A stretch of 43,481 nucleotides of DNA from the NCBI GenBank assembly GCA_036480335.1, contig JAZGGH010000079.1, forward strand, positions 1 through 43,481, given 5' to 3'. Position 1 is the first letter of the stretch, and each line of letters opens with the position of its first letter. Positions 5,735 to 14,792 of this stretch are shown here, in pieces. The notes beneath the pieces were generated by a model. That model made no database searches. It was given only the letters and a program-made list of their open reading frames with translations, and was not told where the DNA came from. Position numbers and translations under genes: made by a program. This DNA is from JAZGER01 sp036480335 (GTDB taxonomy: Bacteria > Pseudomonadota > Gammaproteobacteria > DSM-19610).

Positions 5735-8620
5735 ATGCATTTAACCCGGCAACCCTGGTCAGATTTGCCAGAGGCTTTACAGGCAGTCGCGCAACAGGCG
5801 TGGCAATCGTATCTGCAGGCGGCTGAAGAACAAGGCTGCGATATGCCCGATAGTGTCGAGTTGCAGAGCAGTTTATGCCGGGTATTTGCGTTGAGCGAGT
5901 ATGCCGCCGGCGTTTGTCGGTTAAAACCGGAATTGGTGATGGATTTGCTCGCAACGGGTGATCTGTTAGCTGATTACCATCCTGAAATATTTTATCAATC
6001 TATTCACCAGCAAGTTGTAAAGACAGTCAACGAGTTTGAGCTGAAAGCCTGCCTACGTTTCATTCGACAGCGTGAAATGCTGCGCATTATCTGGCGCGAT
6101 CTGATGCGCTGGGCACAGCTTGAAGGCACCCTGGCGGATTTGTCGATGTTGGCCGAGGCTTGCGTCGCGACAGCGCTGGATAAATTATCGGCCTGGCAGG
6201 CGCAACAGACGCCGGTACCGATTATTGATGGCAGCCGCAAGCAGGCTGAGTTGGTGGTGTTGGCGATGGGCAAAATGGGTGCTGATGAATTGAACCTGTC
6301 GTCAGATATTGATTTGATTTTCACCTATCCTGATTGTCATGAGACGCGTAAGCGTGGCGCAAAAAGTCCGGAAGAATATTTTACCCAGCTGGGACGCGCT
6401 CTTATTCGTGCATTGAATGACCGTGACAGTAACGGTTTTGTTTTCCGGGTGGATATGCGACTGCGACCCTATGGTGATAGCGGTGCGCTAGTTTGCAGTT
6501 TTGCAGCGATGGAAGAGTATTACCAGAACCAGGGCGTTGAGTGGGAACGCTATGCAATGATCAAAGCGCGTCCGGTGACCGGCTCGGAGGTGTTACGCCA
6601 ACAACTGATGCAGATGTTACGCCCTTTCGTTTATCGGCGTTATCTGGATTTCGGTACCTTCGATGCACTGCGTGATTTGAAGCGCCAGATTCAGGCGCAG
6701 GTTGAACACAAAGGGCAGCAGAACAATCTCAAACTGGGGCCAGGGGGTATTCGTGAAATCGAGTTTATTGCACAAGTTTTCCAGCTGGTGCGTGGCGGAC
6801 GTGAGCATGCGTTGCGAGAGCGGCGTGTGCAGGTCATTTTGCCATTGCTGGCGAGTCAGAATCAGTTATCAGAACAATGCGTTGATGAGTTGTTAGCTGC
6901 ATACCGTTTCCTGCGCCATGCTGAAAATGCGGTGCAGGCGATGCGCGATGAACAGACACATATGTTGCCGGAAAACGCGCTGGATCAGCAACGTCTGTCC
7001 TGCGCCATGGGTTTTGTTGGCTGGGATGCATTCATTGACGTTTTGCAGGCTCATCGTGACAGAGTGCAGCAGCACTTTGATAATGTATTTGCCGATGTTG
7101 AAGAGCAAGCTAATGAGTCACCGGCGAATAAACTCTGGACCAATGGCCTGAGTGACGATGAGCAACTCGCATTGCTCATCGAGTTGGGCTTTGATGACGT
7201 TGAAGAGGCGCATCGCTGGATCCGGCATTTGCGCCGCGGTGCGGCACAGACTTATCTCGGTGAACAGGGGCGGGTTGCCTGGAATCAGTTATTACCGCTG
7301 TTGATCAATACGGCAGCAAGCTATCCACAGAATACCCGGGTACTGGCGCGGCTGTTTAAAATCATTGAAAAAGTCGCTGGCCGCAGCACTTATCTATTGT
7401 TGTTGCTGGAAAATCCATCAGCTTTGGAACAACTGGTTAAGCTCTGTGATGCGAGTGAATGGATTGCTGATTACCTGTCACGTTATCCCATTTTACTGGA
7501 TCAGTTGCTCGATCCTGTCAGCCTGTATGCGCCGCTTGAGCAGGCGCAACTTAGCCAGGAACTTAGCGCTAGTCTGTCAGGTGTTGCGCAGGATGATCTG
7601 GAAATGCAGATGGATTTGATGCGCCAGTTTCGTCATGCGATGGTATTGCGGGTCGCCTCTGCGGATATTGCCAGCGTTATTGAGGTGGCCGTGGTCAGCG
7701 ATTATCTGACCGCGATAGCCGAAGTGATTCTGGAGAAAACCTGGCAGCTGGCGTGGCTGCATACGATAGCTCGTTATGGTGAACCACGCTGTGGTTCAGG
7801 GAGAAAACTGCGGCTGGTCAATTTTGGCATTGTCGCTTATGGCAAGCTGGGTGGCATTGAGCTGGGTTACGGTTCGGATCTGGATATCGTTTTCCTGCAT
7901 GATAGTGATGGCGAGGTGCAGCAGACCAAAGGGCATAAATCGGTCGATAATTCGGTGTTTTTTAACCGTCTGGGGCAACGCATTGTGCATATGCTAGCGA
8001 CGCCGACGGCCGCTGGCAGCCTATATGAAGTAGATACCCGTTTGCGTCCATCCGGTCACTCCGGGATGCTGGTATCCAGTTTGCAGAGTTTTGTCGAATA
8101 CCAGCGCCATCATGCCTGGACCTGGGAGCATCAGGCGCTGGTCAGGGCGCGTATGGTGAGCGGTGCTGACAGCCTGAAGCAGGGGTTTGAGCAGGTGCGC
8201 AATGAGATCCTGTCGCAGCCACGTGATTTTGATGTGTTGAGGATTGATGTACGTGAAATGCGCCTGCAGATGCGCGCCGAGCTGGATGCTGCGGAAACGG
8301 ACAAATTTCACCTGAAACAGGGTGCTGGTGGTATCGTTGATATAGAATTTATGGTTCAATATCAGGTTTTGAGATGGGTGGAAACCTGGCCGCAATTGCT
8401 GCAATACACAGATACCGTGCGTTTGCTGGAAACGCTGGCGCAGGTGGGCGTGTTTTCTGCGGACGATGCGCAGAGTCTTATCGAAGCGTATCGGTGTTTC
8501 CGTGGCCGGGTGCATCACTTGACCTTGCGCGGTGAGCCTGTGATTCTGGACGCCGACTGTGAATCGGGCAAGCGCCAGGCAGTGTTGAAAATGTGGCAGG
8601 CTGTGTTTGAACCTTGTTGA
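5735..8620 (+). CDS. glnE: Bifunctional glutamine synthetase adenylyltransferase/deadenylase
   Basis: GlnE adds AMP to, and removes it from, glutamine synthetase in response to the PII protein and glutamine, tuning ammonia assimilation. The 961-residue protein (E. coli has 946) carries two nucleotidyltransferase domains. The N-terminal one (deadenylase) has SSDIDLIF followed by VDMRLRPYGDSG; the C-terminal one (adenylylase) has GSDLDIVF followed by VDTRLRPSGHSG. Each is followed by a helical GlnE-type domain with GPGGIREIEF or GAGGIVDIEF. I chose the ATG at 5735 because GGAGG sits 7 bases upstream; a GTG 33 bases earlier would add 11 residues. Sixteen bases separate it from ilvE. Confidence 0.97.
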   Translation: MHLTRQPWSDLPEALQAVAQQAWQSYLQAAEEQGCDMPDSVELQSSLCRVFALSEYAAGVCRLKPELVMDLLATGDLLADYHPEIFYQSIHQQVVKTVNEFELKACLRFIRQREMLRIIWRDLMRWAQLEGTLADLSMLAEACVATALDKLSAWQAQQTPVPIIDGSRKQAELVVLAMGKMGADELNLSSDIDLIFTYPDCHETRKRGAKSPEEYFTQLGRALIRALNDRDSNGFVFRVDMRLRPYGDSGALVCSFAAMEEYYQNQGVEWERYAMIKARPVTGSEVLRQQLMQMLRPFVYRRYLDFGTFDALRDLKRQIQAQVEHKGQQNNLKLGPGGIREIEFIAQVFQLVRGGREHALRERRVQVILPLLASQNQLSEQCVDELLAAYRFLRHAENAVQAMRDEQTHMLPENALDQQRLSCAMGFVGWDAFIDVLQAHRDRVQQHFDNVFADVEEQANESPANKLWTNGLSDDEQLALLIELGFDDVEEAHRWIRHLRRGAAQTYLGEQGRVAWNQLLPLLINTAASYPQNTRVLARLFKIIEKVAGRSTYLLLLLENPSALEQLVKLCDASEWIADYLSRYPILLDQLLDPVSLYAPLEQAQLSQELSASLSGVAQDDLEMQMDLMRQFRHAMVLRVASADIASVIEVAVVSDYLTAIAEVILEKTWQLAWLHTIARYGEPRCGSGRKLRLVNFGIVAYGKLGGIELGYGSDLDIVFLHDSDGEVQQTKGHKSVDNSVFFNRLGQRIVHMLATPTAAGSLYEVDTRLRPSGHSGMLVSSLQSFVEYQRHHAWTWEHQALVRARMVSGADSLKQGFEQVRNEILSQPRDFDVLRIDVREMRLQMRAELDAAETDKFHLKQGAGGIVDIEFMVQYQVLRWVETWPQLLQYTDTVRLLETLAQVGVFSADDAQSLIEAYRCFRGRVHHLTLRGEPVILDADCESGKRQAVLKMWQAVFEPC

Positions 8621-8635
8621 GGGAGATGAATTTTG

Positions 8636-9559
8636 ATGTCGATGGATGATCGCGATGGCGTTATCTGGCTGGATGGGGAACTGGTTCCCTGGCGAGAAGC
8701 GAAAACGCATGTATTAACCCACACCCTGCATTATGGCATGGGCGTTTTCGAAGGTGTGCGCGCTTATCACGCAGAGCAGGGAACGGCGATTTTTCGCCTG
8801 CAGGAACATACTGATCGGTTATTCCGTTCGGCGCATATCCTGCAGATGCCGATGCCGTTCGACAAGGATGTGATCAGCGCTGCACAGAAGACTGTGGTAC
8901 GCGAGAATAAGCTGGATTCTGCCTATATTCGTCCGATGTGTTTTTACGGTTCTGAAGGCATGGGGTTGCGTGCGGATAACCTGAAAACACATGTTATGGT
9001 CGCTGCCTGGGAATGGGGTTCTTATCTGGGCGAAGAGAATATGCAAAAAGGCTTGCGTATTAAAACTTCGTCATTCACCCGTCATCATGTCAACATCACT
9101 ATGTGTAAAGCCAAAGCCAATGGTAACTACATGAACTCGATGCTGGCACTCAGGGAAGCATTGACTGATGGTTATGATGAAGCGCTGTTGCTGGATGCAG
9201 AAGGCTATGTCGCAGAAGGCAGTGGCGAAAATATCTTTATCGTGCGTAACGGTATTTTGTTCACGCCGGATCTGACCTCAGCACTGGAAGGTATTACGCG
9301 AGAAACTATCATGACTCTGGCGCAGCAGGAAGGTCTGGAGATTCGTGAGAAACGCATCACAAGGGATGAAGTCTATGTTGCCGATGAAGCTTTCTTTACA
9401 GGCACTGCAGCTGAAGTGACGCCCATCCGTGAACTGGATAATCGCACCATTGGTTCCGGTAGCCGTGGCCCGATTACCGAGCTTCTGCAAACCATGTATT
9501 TTGATCTGGTGCATGGTCGCCGCAGCGACCATCCGGACTGGCTAACCCTTGTCGAATAA
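8636..9559 (+). CDS. ilvE: Branched-chain amino acid aminotransferase
   Basis: IlvE is a PLP-dependent class IV aminotransferase that makes leucine, isoleucine and valine from their 2-oxo acids with glutamate as donor. The 307-residue protein begins MSMDDRDGVIWLDGELVPW and contains HYGMGVFEGVRAY, the AKANGNYMNSM segment whose Lys is expected to bind PLP, EGSGENIFIV and the C-terminal FFTGTAAEVTPI. The ATG at 8636 follows GAGGGAG; a TTG three bases upstream and an ATG six bases downstream are less likely. It follows glnE at 15 bases and precedes the zinc-finger gene, an arrangement seen in other gammaproteobacteria. Confidence 0.97.
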   Translation: MSMDDRDGVIWLDGELVPWREAKTHVLTHTLHYGMGVFEGVRAYHAEQGTAIFRLQEHTDRLFRSAHILQMPMPFDKDVISAAQKTVVRENKLDSAYIRPMCFYGSEGMGLRADNLKTHVMVAAWEWGSYLGEENMQKGLRIKTSSFTRHHVNITMCKAKANGNYMNSMLALREALTDGYDEALLLDAEGYVAEGSGENIFIVRNGILFTPDLTSALEGITRETIMTLAQQEGLEIREKRITRDEVYVADEAFFTGTAAEVTPIRELDNRTIGSGSRGPITELLQTMYFDLVHGRRSDHPDWLTLVE

Positions 9560-9587
9560 TTCGGTCAAATAATTTCAGGAGAAACCT

Positions 9588-9791
9588 GTGGCAAACTCTA
9601 AACCAGCAGCTGAGTCTGCGAACAAGGAACATGCAGTAACACGAGATGAATTGCCGTTATATTGTCCGCGAGATGATATGCCTCTATGGAGTTCGCATCC
9701 CCGCGTTTTCCTGGCGATTGAAGAAACGGGCGAGGCAGTCTGTCCGTATTGTGGTGCAAAATATATTTTGAAGGGTGCCTCTTTTAATTAG
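9588..9791 (+). CDS. Zinc-finger domain protein (zf-CHCC type)
   Basis: A 67-residue protein starts with GTG behind an AGGAGA ribosome-binding site. It has LYCPRDDMPLWSSHPRVFL followed by the C-terminal EAVCPYCGAKYIL. The Cys and His residues (C-x8 to 10-H and C-x-x-C) fit the CHCC zinc-finger family, related to the small NDUFS6-type subunit of mitochondrial complex I. Bacterial members are often found beside ilvE and envelope-sugar genes, as here. Function is unknown; zinc binding is predicted. The 49 bases between it and the next gene hold a copy of a dispersed repeat, so it may end the glnE-ilvE unit. Confidence 0.85.
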   Translation: MANSKPAAESANKEHAVTRDELPLYCPRDDMPLWSSHPRVFLAIEETGEAVCPYCGAKYILKGASFN

Positions 9792-9824
9792 GACGAAAAG
9801 ACCATTAATAGAGGTGTCCTGAAG
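9792..9824 (+). repeat. Solitary end of an inverted-repeat element
   Basis: This 33-base stretch starts GACGAAAAGAC and ends TAGAGGTGTCCTGAAG. It matches 38165-38197 at 28 of 33 positions by eye. At 38055-38190 that sequence is one arm of an inverted-repeat element; here only one arm is present. It lies immediately after the stop of the zinc-finger gene and before the ELM1-like gene, so it may separate two transcription units. Confidence 0.6.
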
Positions 9825-9840
9825 TGAGTGTTTGCCTGAC

Positions 9841-10716
9841 ATGATCATCTGGCGTTTTATCGATGGCCGTGCCGGACATGATCAGCAGACGCTGGGTTTG
9901 TTGCAGGCATTGCAGTCACTGGTGGATGTTGATGTATTTGAGCTGCATGTCAGACAATTGCAATGTCAGCCCTGGCACTGGTTCACGCGGCAATTTGTCG
10001 CTGGAAAAAATTTGCCAGCCCCGGATATCCTGTTGGGTGCCGGTCATGCAACACATTGGCCCATGCTGGTAGCGCAACGCAGCTGGCAGGGACGTACTAT
10101 AGTCTTGATGAAACCCTCTTTTCCTGTTGGCTGGTTTGATCTTTGTGTTATGCCTGAGCATGACAGACCTGCCGACAGGATGAATATCCTTGTGACGCAG
10201 GGCGTCCTGAATGCTACCCGCTCGCAGGGTTTGCATGCATCAGATCGCAGTCTGATTTTACTCGGTGGGATTGCACGCAAGTATGACTGGGATAGTCAGG
10301 CGATGCAGATACAGATACAGCAATTACTGAATAACAGACCCGAGCAACAGTGGTCTGTTATCGTCTCGCCACGCACTCCGTCAGATATGCTCGACAGGTT
10401 GGCAGTCATGCAGTCACTGACTGTTCTGGATCCAGCTACGCCTGATCTGGCTCAGTTGATGCCCGACTTTGGCGAAATTTTTGTCAGTGAAGACAGTGTC
10501 TCGATGGTTTATGAGGCATTGTCTTGCGGTGCCGCTGTCGGTCTGCTGGCCGTACCCCGCAAACGTAGCGGACGAGTTTCTCGTGGTGTCGATATGCTGG
10601 TACGCAGGCACTCTCTTTTTGCACCTGGAGCATTGCAGTCATCTCAGTCGCGACTACCTCTGAATGAAGCCCTGCGCTGTGCTCAATGGATAAAAAAGCA
10701 CTGGGGTCGTCAATGA
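9841..10716 (+). CDS. ELM1-like (DUF1022) putative glycosyltransferase-fold protein, copy 1
   Basis: This 291-residue protein belongs to the family named after mitochondrial fission protein ELM1. In bacteria it usually accompanies envelope-sugar genes and is predicted to have a GT-B-like fold. Diagnostic pieces are DGRAGHDQQ near the start, SPRTPSD in the middle and the late VSEDSVSMVYEALSCG followed by a basic segment (RKRSGRVSRG). No catalytic activity is proven for the family as far as I know. It is the first of six overlapping genes and shares a 4-base overlap with the next one. The start is uncertain: TTG at 9832 would add three residues and there is no good ribosome-binding site for either. 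The second member at 12643 is clearly diverged rather than a recent duplicate. Confidence 0.83.
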   Translation: MIIWRFIDGRAGHDQQTLGLLQALQSLVDVDVFELHVRQLQCQPWHWFTRQFVAGKNLPAPDILLGAGHATHWPMLVAQRSWQGRTIVLMKPSFPVGWFDLCVMPEHDRPADRMNILVTQGVLNATRSQGLHASDRSLILLGGIARKYDWDSQAMQIQIQQLLNNRPEQQWSVIVSPRTPSDMLDRLAVMQSLTVLDPATPDLAQLMPDFGEIFVSEDSVSMVYEALSCGAAVGLLAVPRKRSGRVSRGVDMLVRRHSLFAPGALQSSQSRLPLNEALRCAQWIKKHWGRQ

Positions 10717-11825
10717 GCAGAACCTTAACCATCCTGCAACTATTGCCTGCCATGGAAAGTGGAGGTGTTGAGCGGGGCACGCTGGAGCTGGCGCAAGGTC
10801 TGGTTGAGCGTGGCCATCGTTCGTTGGTAATGTCGGCAGGCGGGCAATTGGTGTCGCGTCTGCAGGATGCGGGTAGTGAGCATTTTATCGCGCCTGTCGG
10901 GCAAAAATCCCTGCGGATTTTCTGGCAGGTATTTGCCCTGCGGCGTTTCCTGCGCCAGCAGAAGGTCGATGTTCTGCATGTGCGTTCGCGTCTGCCCGCC
11001 TGGGTTGCCTGGCAGGCGTTGAACGGCTTATCGGCAGCACAGCGGCCCGCCTTTGTTACCACAGTACACGGTTTTTACAGTGTTAAACGCTACAGTGCCA
11101 TCATGACGCAAGGCGAACGCGTTATTGCCGTTTCAGAATCCACGCGCCAGTACCTTGCAGATAATTATTCCGCTCTGGATATGTCGCTGGTGCGGGTTAT
11201 CGAACGCGGCATTGATCAGACTCAGTACCCCTTCCAGTATCGTCCACCTGCTACCTGGCAGCAACATTGGTATAAGGAATATCCTTTTTTGTTTGATCGC
11301 AAGGTGTTGTTGTTGCCGGGGCGCGTCACGCGACTCAAGGGGCATCTGGATTTTGTTGATTTAATGGCACGGCTGATTGCCAGAGATAGCAATGTTTTCG
11401 GATTGATCGTTGGCGGTAAAGCGGCCGGGCGCGAAGCCTATTGGCATGAAATTCAGGCCAGAATTACTCACCTGAATCTGGACGAGCAGATGGCCTTCAC
11501 CGGGGCGCGACTTGATTTGCGTAACATTATGGCTGCTTCTGATATGGTGTTGTCATTATCCAGCCAGCCTGAATCATTCGGCAGAACGGTGCAGGAAGCA
11601 TTGAGTCTGGGGGTGCCTGTGGTTGCTTATGATCATGGCGGCGTGGCTGAAAGTCTGGCCCGGGCTTTCCCGCCCGGTGGTGTTGAACCCGGCAATATGG
11701 AGCAACTGGAAGAGCGCGTTTATTCCCTGCTGCAAACACCAGAGCCGGTGGCGCGCTATACGTTTCAGTCTATTGATGCAATGGTGGATGATACCCTGGC
11801 TGTGTACCGGGAGTTACTCGACTGA
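10713..11825 (+). CDS. GT4-family glycosyltransferase
   Basis: A 370-residue retaining glycosyltransferase of the GT-B fold. The N-terminal half starts with ILQLLPAMESGGVERGTLEL, typical for acceptor-binding domains of lipopolysaccharide and exopolysaccharide glycosyltransferases. The C-terminal half has the phosphate-loop-like LLPGRVTRLKGHLDF and the donor-binding ESFGRTVQEALSLGVPVVA (the E-x7-E signature of GT4). A longer reading frame begins 27 bases upstream, but the ATG at 10713 overlaps the preceding stop by 4 bases and gives the standard family N-terminus. It probably transfers a sugar to a lipid A-core or other glycolipid at the inner face of the cytoplasmic membrane; the exact sugar cannot be read from the sequence. 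Confidence 0.93.
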   Translation: MSRTLTILQLLPAMESGGVERGTLELAQGLVERGHRSLVMSAGGQLVSRLQDAGSEHFIAPVGQKSLRIFWQVFALRRFLRQQKVDVLHVRSRLPAWVAWQALNGLSAAQRPAFVTTVHGFYSVKRYSAIMTQGERVIAVSESTRQYLADNYSALDMSLVRVIERGIDQTQYPFQYRPPATWQQHWYKEYPFLFDRKVLLLPGRVTRLKGHLDFVDLMARLIARDSNVFGLIVGGKAAGREAYWHEIQARITHLNLDEQMAFTGARLDLRNIMAASDMVLSLSSQPESFGRTVQEALSLGVPVVAYDHGGVAESLARAFPPGGVEPGNMEQLEERVYSLLQTPEPVARYTFQSIDAMVDDTLAVYRELLD

Positions 11826-12646
11826 TGTGGCTATTGTTGATACTCATCGCTATTTTGCTATTCGTCAGGTTTTCGTTACGCTACGCATGGTGGCGTCCGA
11901 CACTGGATGAGAGTTGTCCAAGAATCCTGATGTATCACATGATCGCAGCGCACAGGAAAGATGCCCGTTTCAACGGCCTGCGCGTACCGCTGCAACAGTT
12001 CGAGTTGCAACTTGGCTGGCTGCGTGAGCACGGCTGGAGCAGCTATACCGTCAGTGAACTAATAGCAATGCAGGGCAGGGTGCCGAATAAGACGGTCGTG
12101 ATTACCTTTGATGATGGTTATGCTGATAACTTGCTGGCGGCGTTGCCGTTGCTGGAAAAATATGATTTTCGGGCCACGCTCTATCTGGTGGTAGAGCGCT
12201 TTGATCGTGACTGGTCGGTGAGTCGCAAGGCTCACCACAATGAAGGCGAATTGATGCGTGAAGCAAAACTGAGTGATGAACAGGTCAGCTTGTTATTGCA
12301 GTCCGGACGTTTTGAGTTGGGTTCGCATGGCATGACTCATGCGAATTTTCAGCGTTGCGATGAGGCTATGGTGAAATATGAATTGAACACTTCACGGCAA
12401 CTACTGGAGGAGAAATTTGCAGTGCCGGTAGAAAGTTTTGCATACCCCTTTGGGCTGTTTCAGCCGCAACATGTAACACTGGTAGAAGAAGCTGGTTACT
12501 GCAATGCGGTGACAACAGAGCAGGGAGTCGCTGATATGACACCCGAACAGCGTTTTACCCTTCGTCGCATCAAGGTCGGTGGCCGTGAAAATATGCGTGC
12601 ATTCCGATTACGCATACGTACTGGTCGACGCGGGTTGTTCAAATGA
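11825..12646 (+). CDS. Membrane-anchored polysaccharide deacetylase (NodB/CE4)
   Basis: A 273-residue protein has an N-terminal hydrophobic anchor (about residues 2-17) followed by a NodB-type carbohydrate esterase 4 domain. The metal- and catalysis-linked motifs are intact: TFDDGY (D96, D97), SHGMTH (H168, H172, the H-S/T-x2-H type zinc ligands) and FAYPFG. Such enzymes remove N- or O-acetyl groups from sugars; neighbours suggest a surface-glycan or lipid-linked sugar intermediate rather than peptidoglycan. Its ATG shares one base with the upstream glycosyltransferase stop (TGATG), and its own stop overlaps the next start by 4 bases, so translation is probably coupled along the operon. Confidence 0.92.
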   Translation: MWLLLILIAILLFVRFSLRYAWWRPTLDESCPRILMYHMIAAHRKDARFNGLRVPLQQFELQLGWLREHGWSSYTVSELIAMQGRVPNKTVVITFDDGYADNLLAALPLLEKYDFRATLYLVVERFDRDWSVSRKAHHNEGELMREAKLSDEQVSLLLQSGRFELGSHGMTHANFQRCDEAMVKYELNTSRQLLEEKFAVPVESFAYPFGLFQPQHVTLVEEAGYCNAVTTEQGVADMTPEQRFTLRRIKVGGRENMRAFRLRIRTGRRGLFK

Positions 12647-13713
12647 GTCAGCAGAATGCCCATCCGGATACCCACCCTGATATGCATAAGGATGTGCCAT
12701 TCAGAATCTGGGTGCTTTCGGATGGACGGCCGGGACATTTTAATCAGGCCAAGGGCATCGTTCGGGCGATTGCCCTGCATCGTCTTGTGATGAGCGAATG
12801 GGTGCCGCTGAAACTGCGTGTTGGTTTGTTTCGCAACATTATGAGGCAATTACTGAATCGCACCCGTGGTCCGTTATCATTAGAAATACTGGCATGGTTT
12901 TATGCAATTAAACTGCCTGATGATAAGCCAGACATGATTGTTTCATCAGGCGGTCGAACTTCGTTTGCAACCGCCTGGCTGGGCAGGGTTTATAAAGTAC
13001 CGACTGTTTTTTCAGGTTCGTTACGTGGCCTCAGTGCGAAACATTTTTCAGCGGTGATTTCGATATTGCCGCAGCCGGATATTGTTAACGCCATTGTTTT
13101 ACCTGTGATGCCGAGCATGGTCGATCCGCAGTTGTTGCAGGAAATCCAGATGCCAGCCAATTTGGCTAATCGAACATGCTGGACGATGCTGGTGGGTGGC
13201 GATGGTGCAGGTTATCAGTACCAGGAAATGGACTGGCTGTTGCTGGCAAATATGATGAATAAAATGGCTGACAGATTTCAAATTAGCTGGCTGATTTGCA
13301 GTTCGCCACGCACTGGACAGCAGGCTGAACAATGCTTAAAAATTCATTTGAATGCGGATGTCGTGTTGCGGGCGCATTGGTACAGTGAAGATCAATCAAG
13401 CGTTCTGTTAACCTGTCTGGCGGCAGCAAAACGTATTTTTGTTACCGAAGACAGTATGACAATGCTGACAGAAGCCATATGTTCAGGGAAACCGGTTTGT
13501 AGTTTAAGCCCACAAAGCTGTCATCCGGATCTTCGCTACCAGGGTTCGATGCAACAATATGCAAAACAGACGGGTATGCAACGTTATGCTATTGAAGCAT
13601 TGGCAACAGATCCGGAACGTCTGGATTTTTCCCCATTGCCGAGTGCTGGATGCACCTATAGAGAGCAGCTTGCCGATCAATTATTACCGTTATTAAAGGA
13701 AACAGGTCAGTGA
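12643..13713 (+). CDS. ELM1-like (DUF1022) putative glycosyltransferase-fold protein, copy 2
   Basis: A 356-residue second member of the ELM1-like family in the same operon. The family motifs recur in order: LSDGRPGHFNQ, a VSSGGRTSF segment, CSSPRTGQQ and VTEDSMTMLTEAICSGKPV. It has an extra polar His-rich N-terminus (about 20 residues) and an insertion compared with copy 1; the two share little sequence outside the motifs. Copy 2 lacks the basic RKRSGR segment seen late in copy 1. It overlaps neighbours by 4 bases on both sides. The presence of two diverged ELM1 proteins suggests two steps or a heteromeric partner in glycan assembly, which is inference. Confidence 0.84.
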   Translation: MSQQNAHPDTHPDMHKDVPFRIWVLSDGRPGHFNQAKGIVRAIALHRLVMSEWVPLKLRVGLFRNIMRQLLNRTRGPLSLEILAWFYAIKLPDDKPDMIVSSGGRTSFATAWLGRVYKVPTVFSGSLRGLSAKHFSAVISILPQPDIVNAIVLPVMPSMVDPQLLQEIQMPANLANRTCWTMLVGGDGAGYQYQEMDWLLLANMMNKMADRFQISWLICSSPRTGQQAEQCLKIHLNADVVLRAHWYSEDQSSVLLTCLAAAKRIFVTEDSMTMLTEAICSGKPVCSLSPQSCHPDLRYQGSMQQYAKQTGMQRYAIEALATDPERLDFSPLPSAGCTYREQLADQLLPLLKETGQ

Positions 13714-14792
13714 ATGTCGTTCTACTGAATGATACCTACCACTGGTATCACTGGGGTTGTACTGCAACTAGCCGGGCTATTTCAAGACATGTACAGGCGG
13801 CCGGGCATCATTGTGAGTATGTGTCGATCATGACAATCAATCGCATGCAAAATCCGCTGGAAACGCTGGATGATTTTGATGACCCTGCTCATCTGGAAAA
13901 AGCGATTATCAACAATCCAGAGTTATTCTCGAAAATAGATGCCGCTGACCTGGTGCTGATTAATGGTGAAGGTACCTTGCATCATTTGTCCGAGCCTGTC
14001 GTTAATCTGCTGTATCTGGCCTATGTGAGTAAAACGGCTTTGTCGAAGCAGGTGCAGATTATCAATCATTCGCCCTATCCTGAGGCCTATGATGATCCAG
14101 CTCTATTATCGTTTGTGCAGGCCATGTATCTGAAAACCTATTCCTGGATGGACTACATTGCTATTCGTGAGCATCGCGCACAACATGCCATGAATCAGCT
14201 TGGTATTAGTTCAGCGCTGGCGTTTGATTGCCTGCCTTTAACCATCCGCGAAGAATTTCCTGAGCTGGCGAATACAGACAAGCAGGATACGATTCTATTT
14301 ACCAACGCCGTTAACATGCCGGACAAACAGCAGAAAGCCATGCTCAAAATCATGAAGCAACTGGTCAAAACAGGATTTACCGTGCGTGTGCTGTATGGTG
14401 CAAAGGACAACGGTGCAGTAGACGAAGAACGCTATATCGAAAGGTTGCAGGCAAGTCGTTTAGCCGGTGTGGAATTCTGCCATGCGACGACATTGGAGCA
14501 ATGGTTAAGCGAAATTGCCAGCGCTCGCCTGCTGGTGTCAGGGCGTTTTCATCACAGCATCGCCGCCGCTTTTCTGAAAACACCGTTTGTACTGCTTGCC
14601 AGCAATACACAGAAAAATAGGGCGTTAGCGGAAAGCTTATCTCTGCCAGCACCCATAAGCTATGATATGAATAATTTTAGCGAGCGCGTGACTAAACGTA
14701 TTCGTCAGTCAGTGGAAACCGTGCAGCAGGTGCCGGATGATATTCTGGATGCATTGCACCAGCGTGCATTACTCAATTTCAGTCAGCTATGA
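13710..14792 (+). CDS. Polysaccharide pyruvyltransferase-like protein
   Basis: This 360-residue protein begins with GTG (GTGA overlap with the previous stop) and has the pattern of the polysaccharide pyruvyl transferase superfamily (WcaK/CsaB-like): an N-terminal segment MNVVLLNDTYHWYHWGCTATS, a central INGEGTLHH, a YIAIREHRAQ segment and the late VSGRFHHSIAAAFLKTPFVLLASNTQKN. In the family, the R-F/Y-H segment and the G-E/G-G motif contribute to the active site. Family members add pyruvate ketals to sugars, but several relatives have other roles. It may decorate the same glycan made by its neighbours. Substrate is not predictable. Confidence 0.85.
   Translation: MNVVLLNDTYHWYHWGCTATSRAISRHVQAAGHHCEYVSIMTINRMQNPLETLDDFDDPAHLEKAIINNPELFSKIDAADLVLINGEGTLHHLSEPVVNLLYLAYVSKTALSKQVQIINHSPYPEAYDDPALLSFVQAMYLKTYSWMDYIAIREHRAQHAMNQLGISSALAFDCLPLTIREEFPELANTDKQDTILFTNAVNMPDKQQKAMLKIMKQLVKTGFTVRVLYGAKDNGAVDEERYIERLQASRLAGVEFCHATTLEQWLSEIASARLLVSGRFHHSIAAAFLKTPFVLLASNTQKNRALAESLSLPAPISYDMNNFSERVTKRIRQSVETVQQVPDDILDALHQRALLNFSQL

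Noticed and set aside
5412..5740. Overlapping minus-strand frames opposite the groEL end.
   Set aside because: They come from the Gly-Met-rich tail and terminator read backwards; no ribosome-binding sites or family matches.
8021..8710. A 229-codon minus-strand frame opposite glnE.
   Set aside because: It mirrors a long, well-conserved plus-strand gene and shows no known protein pattern.
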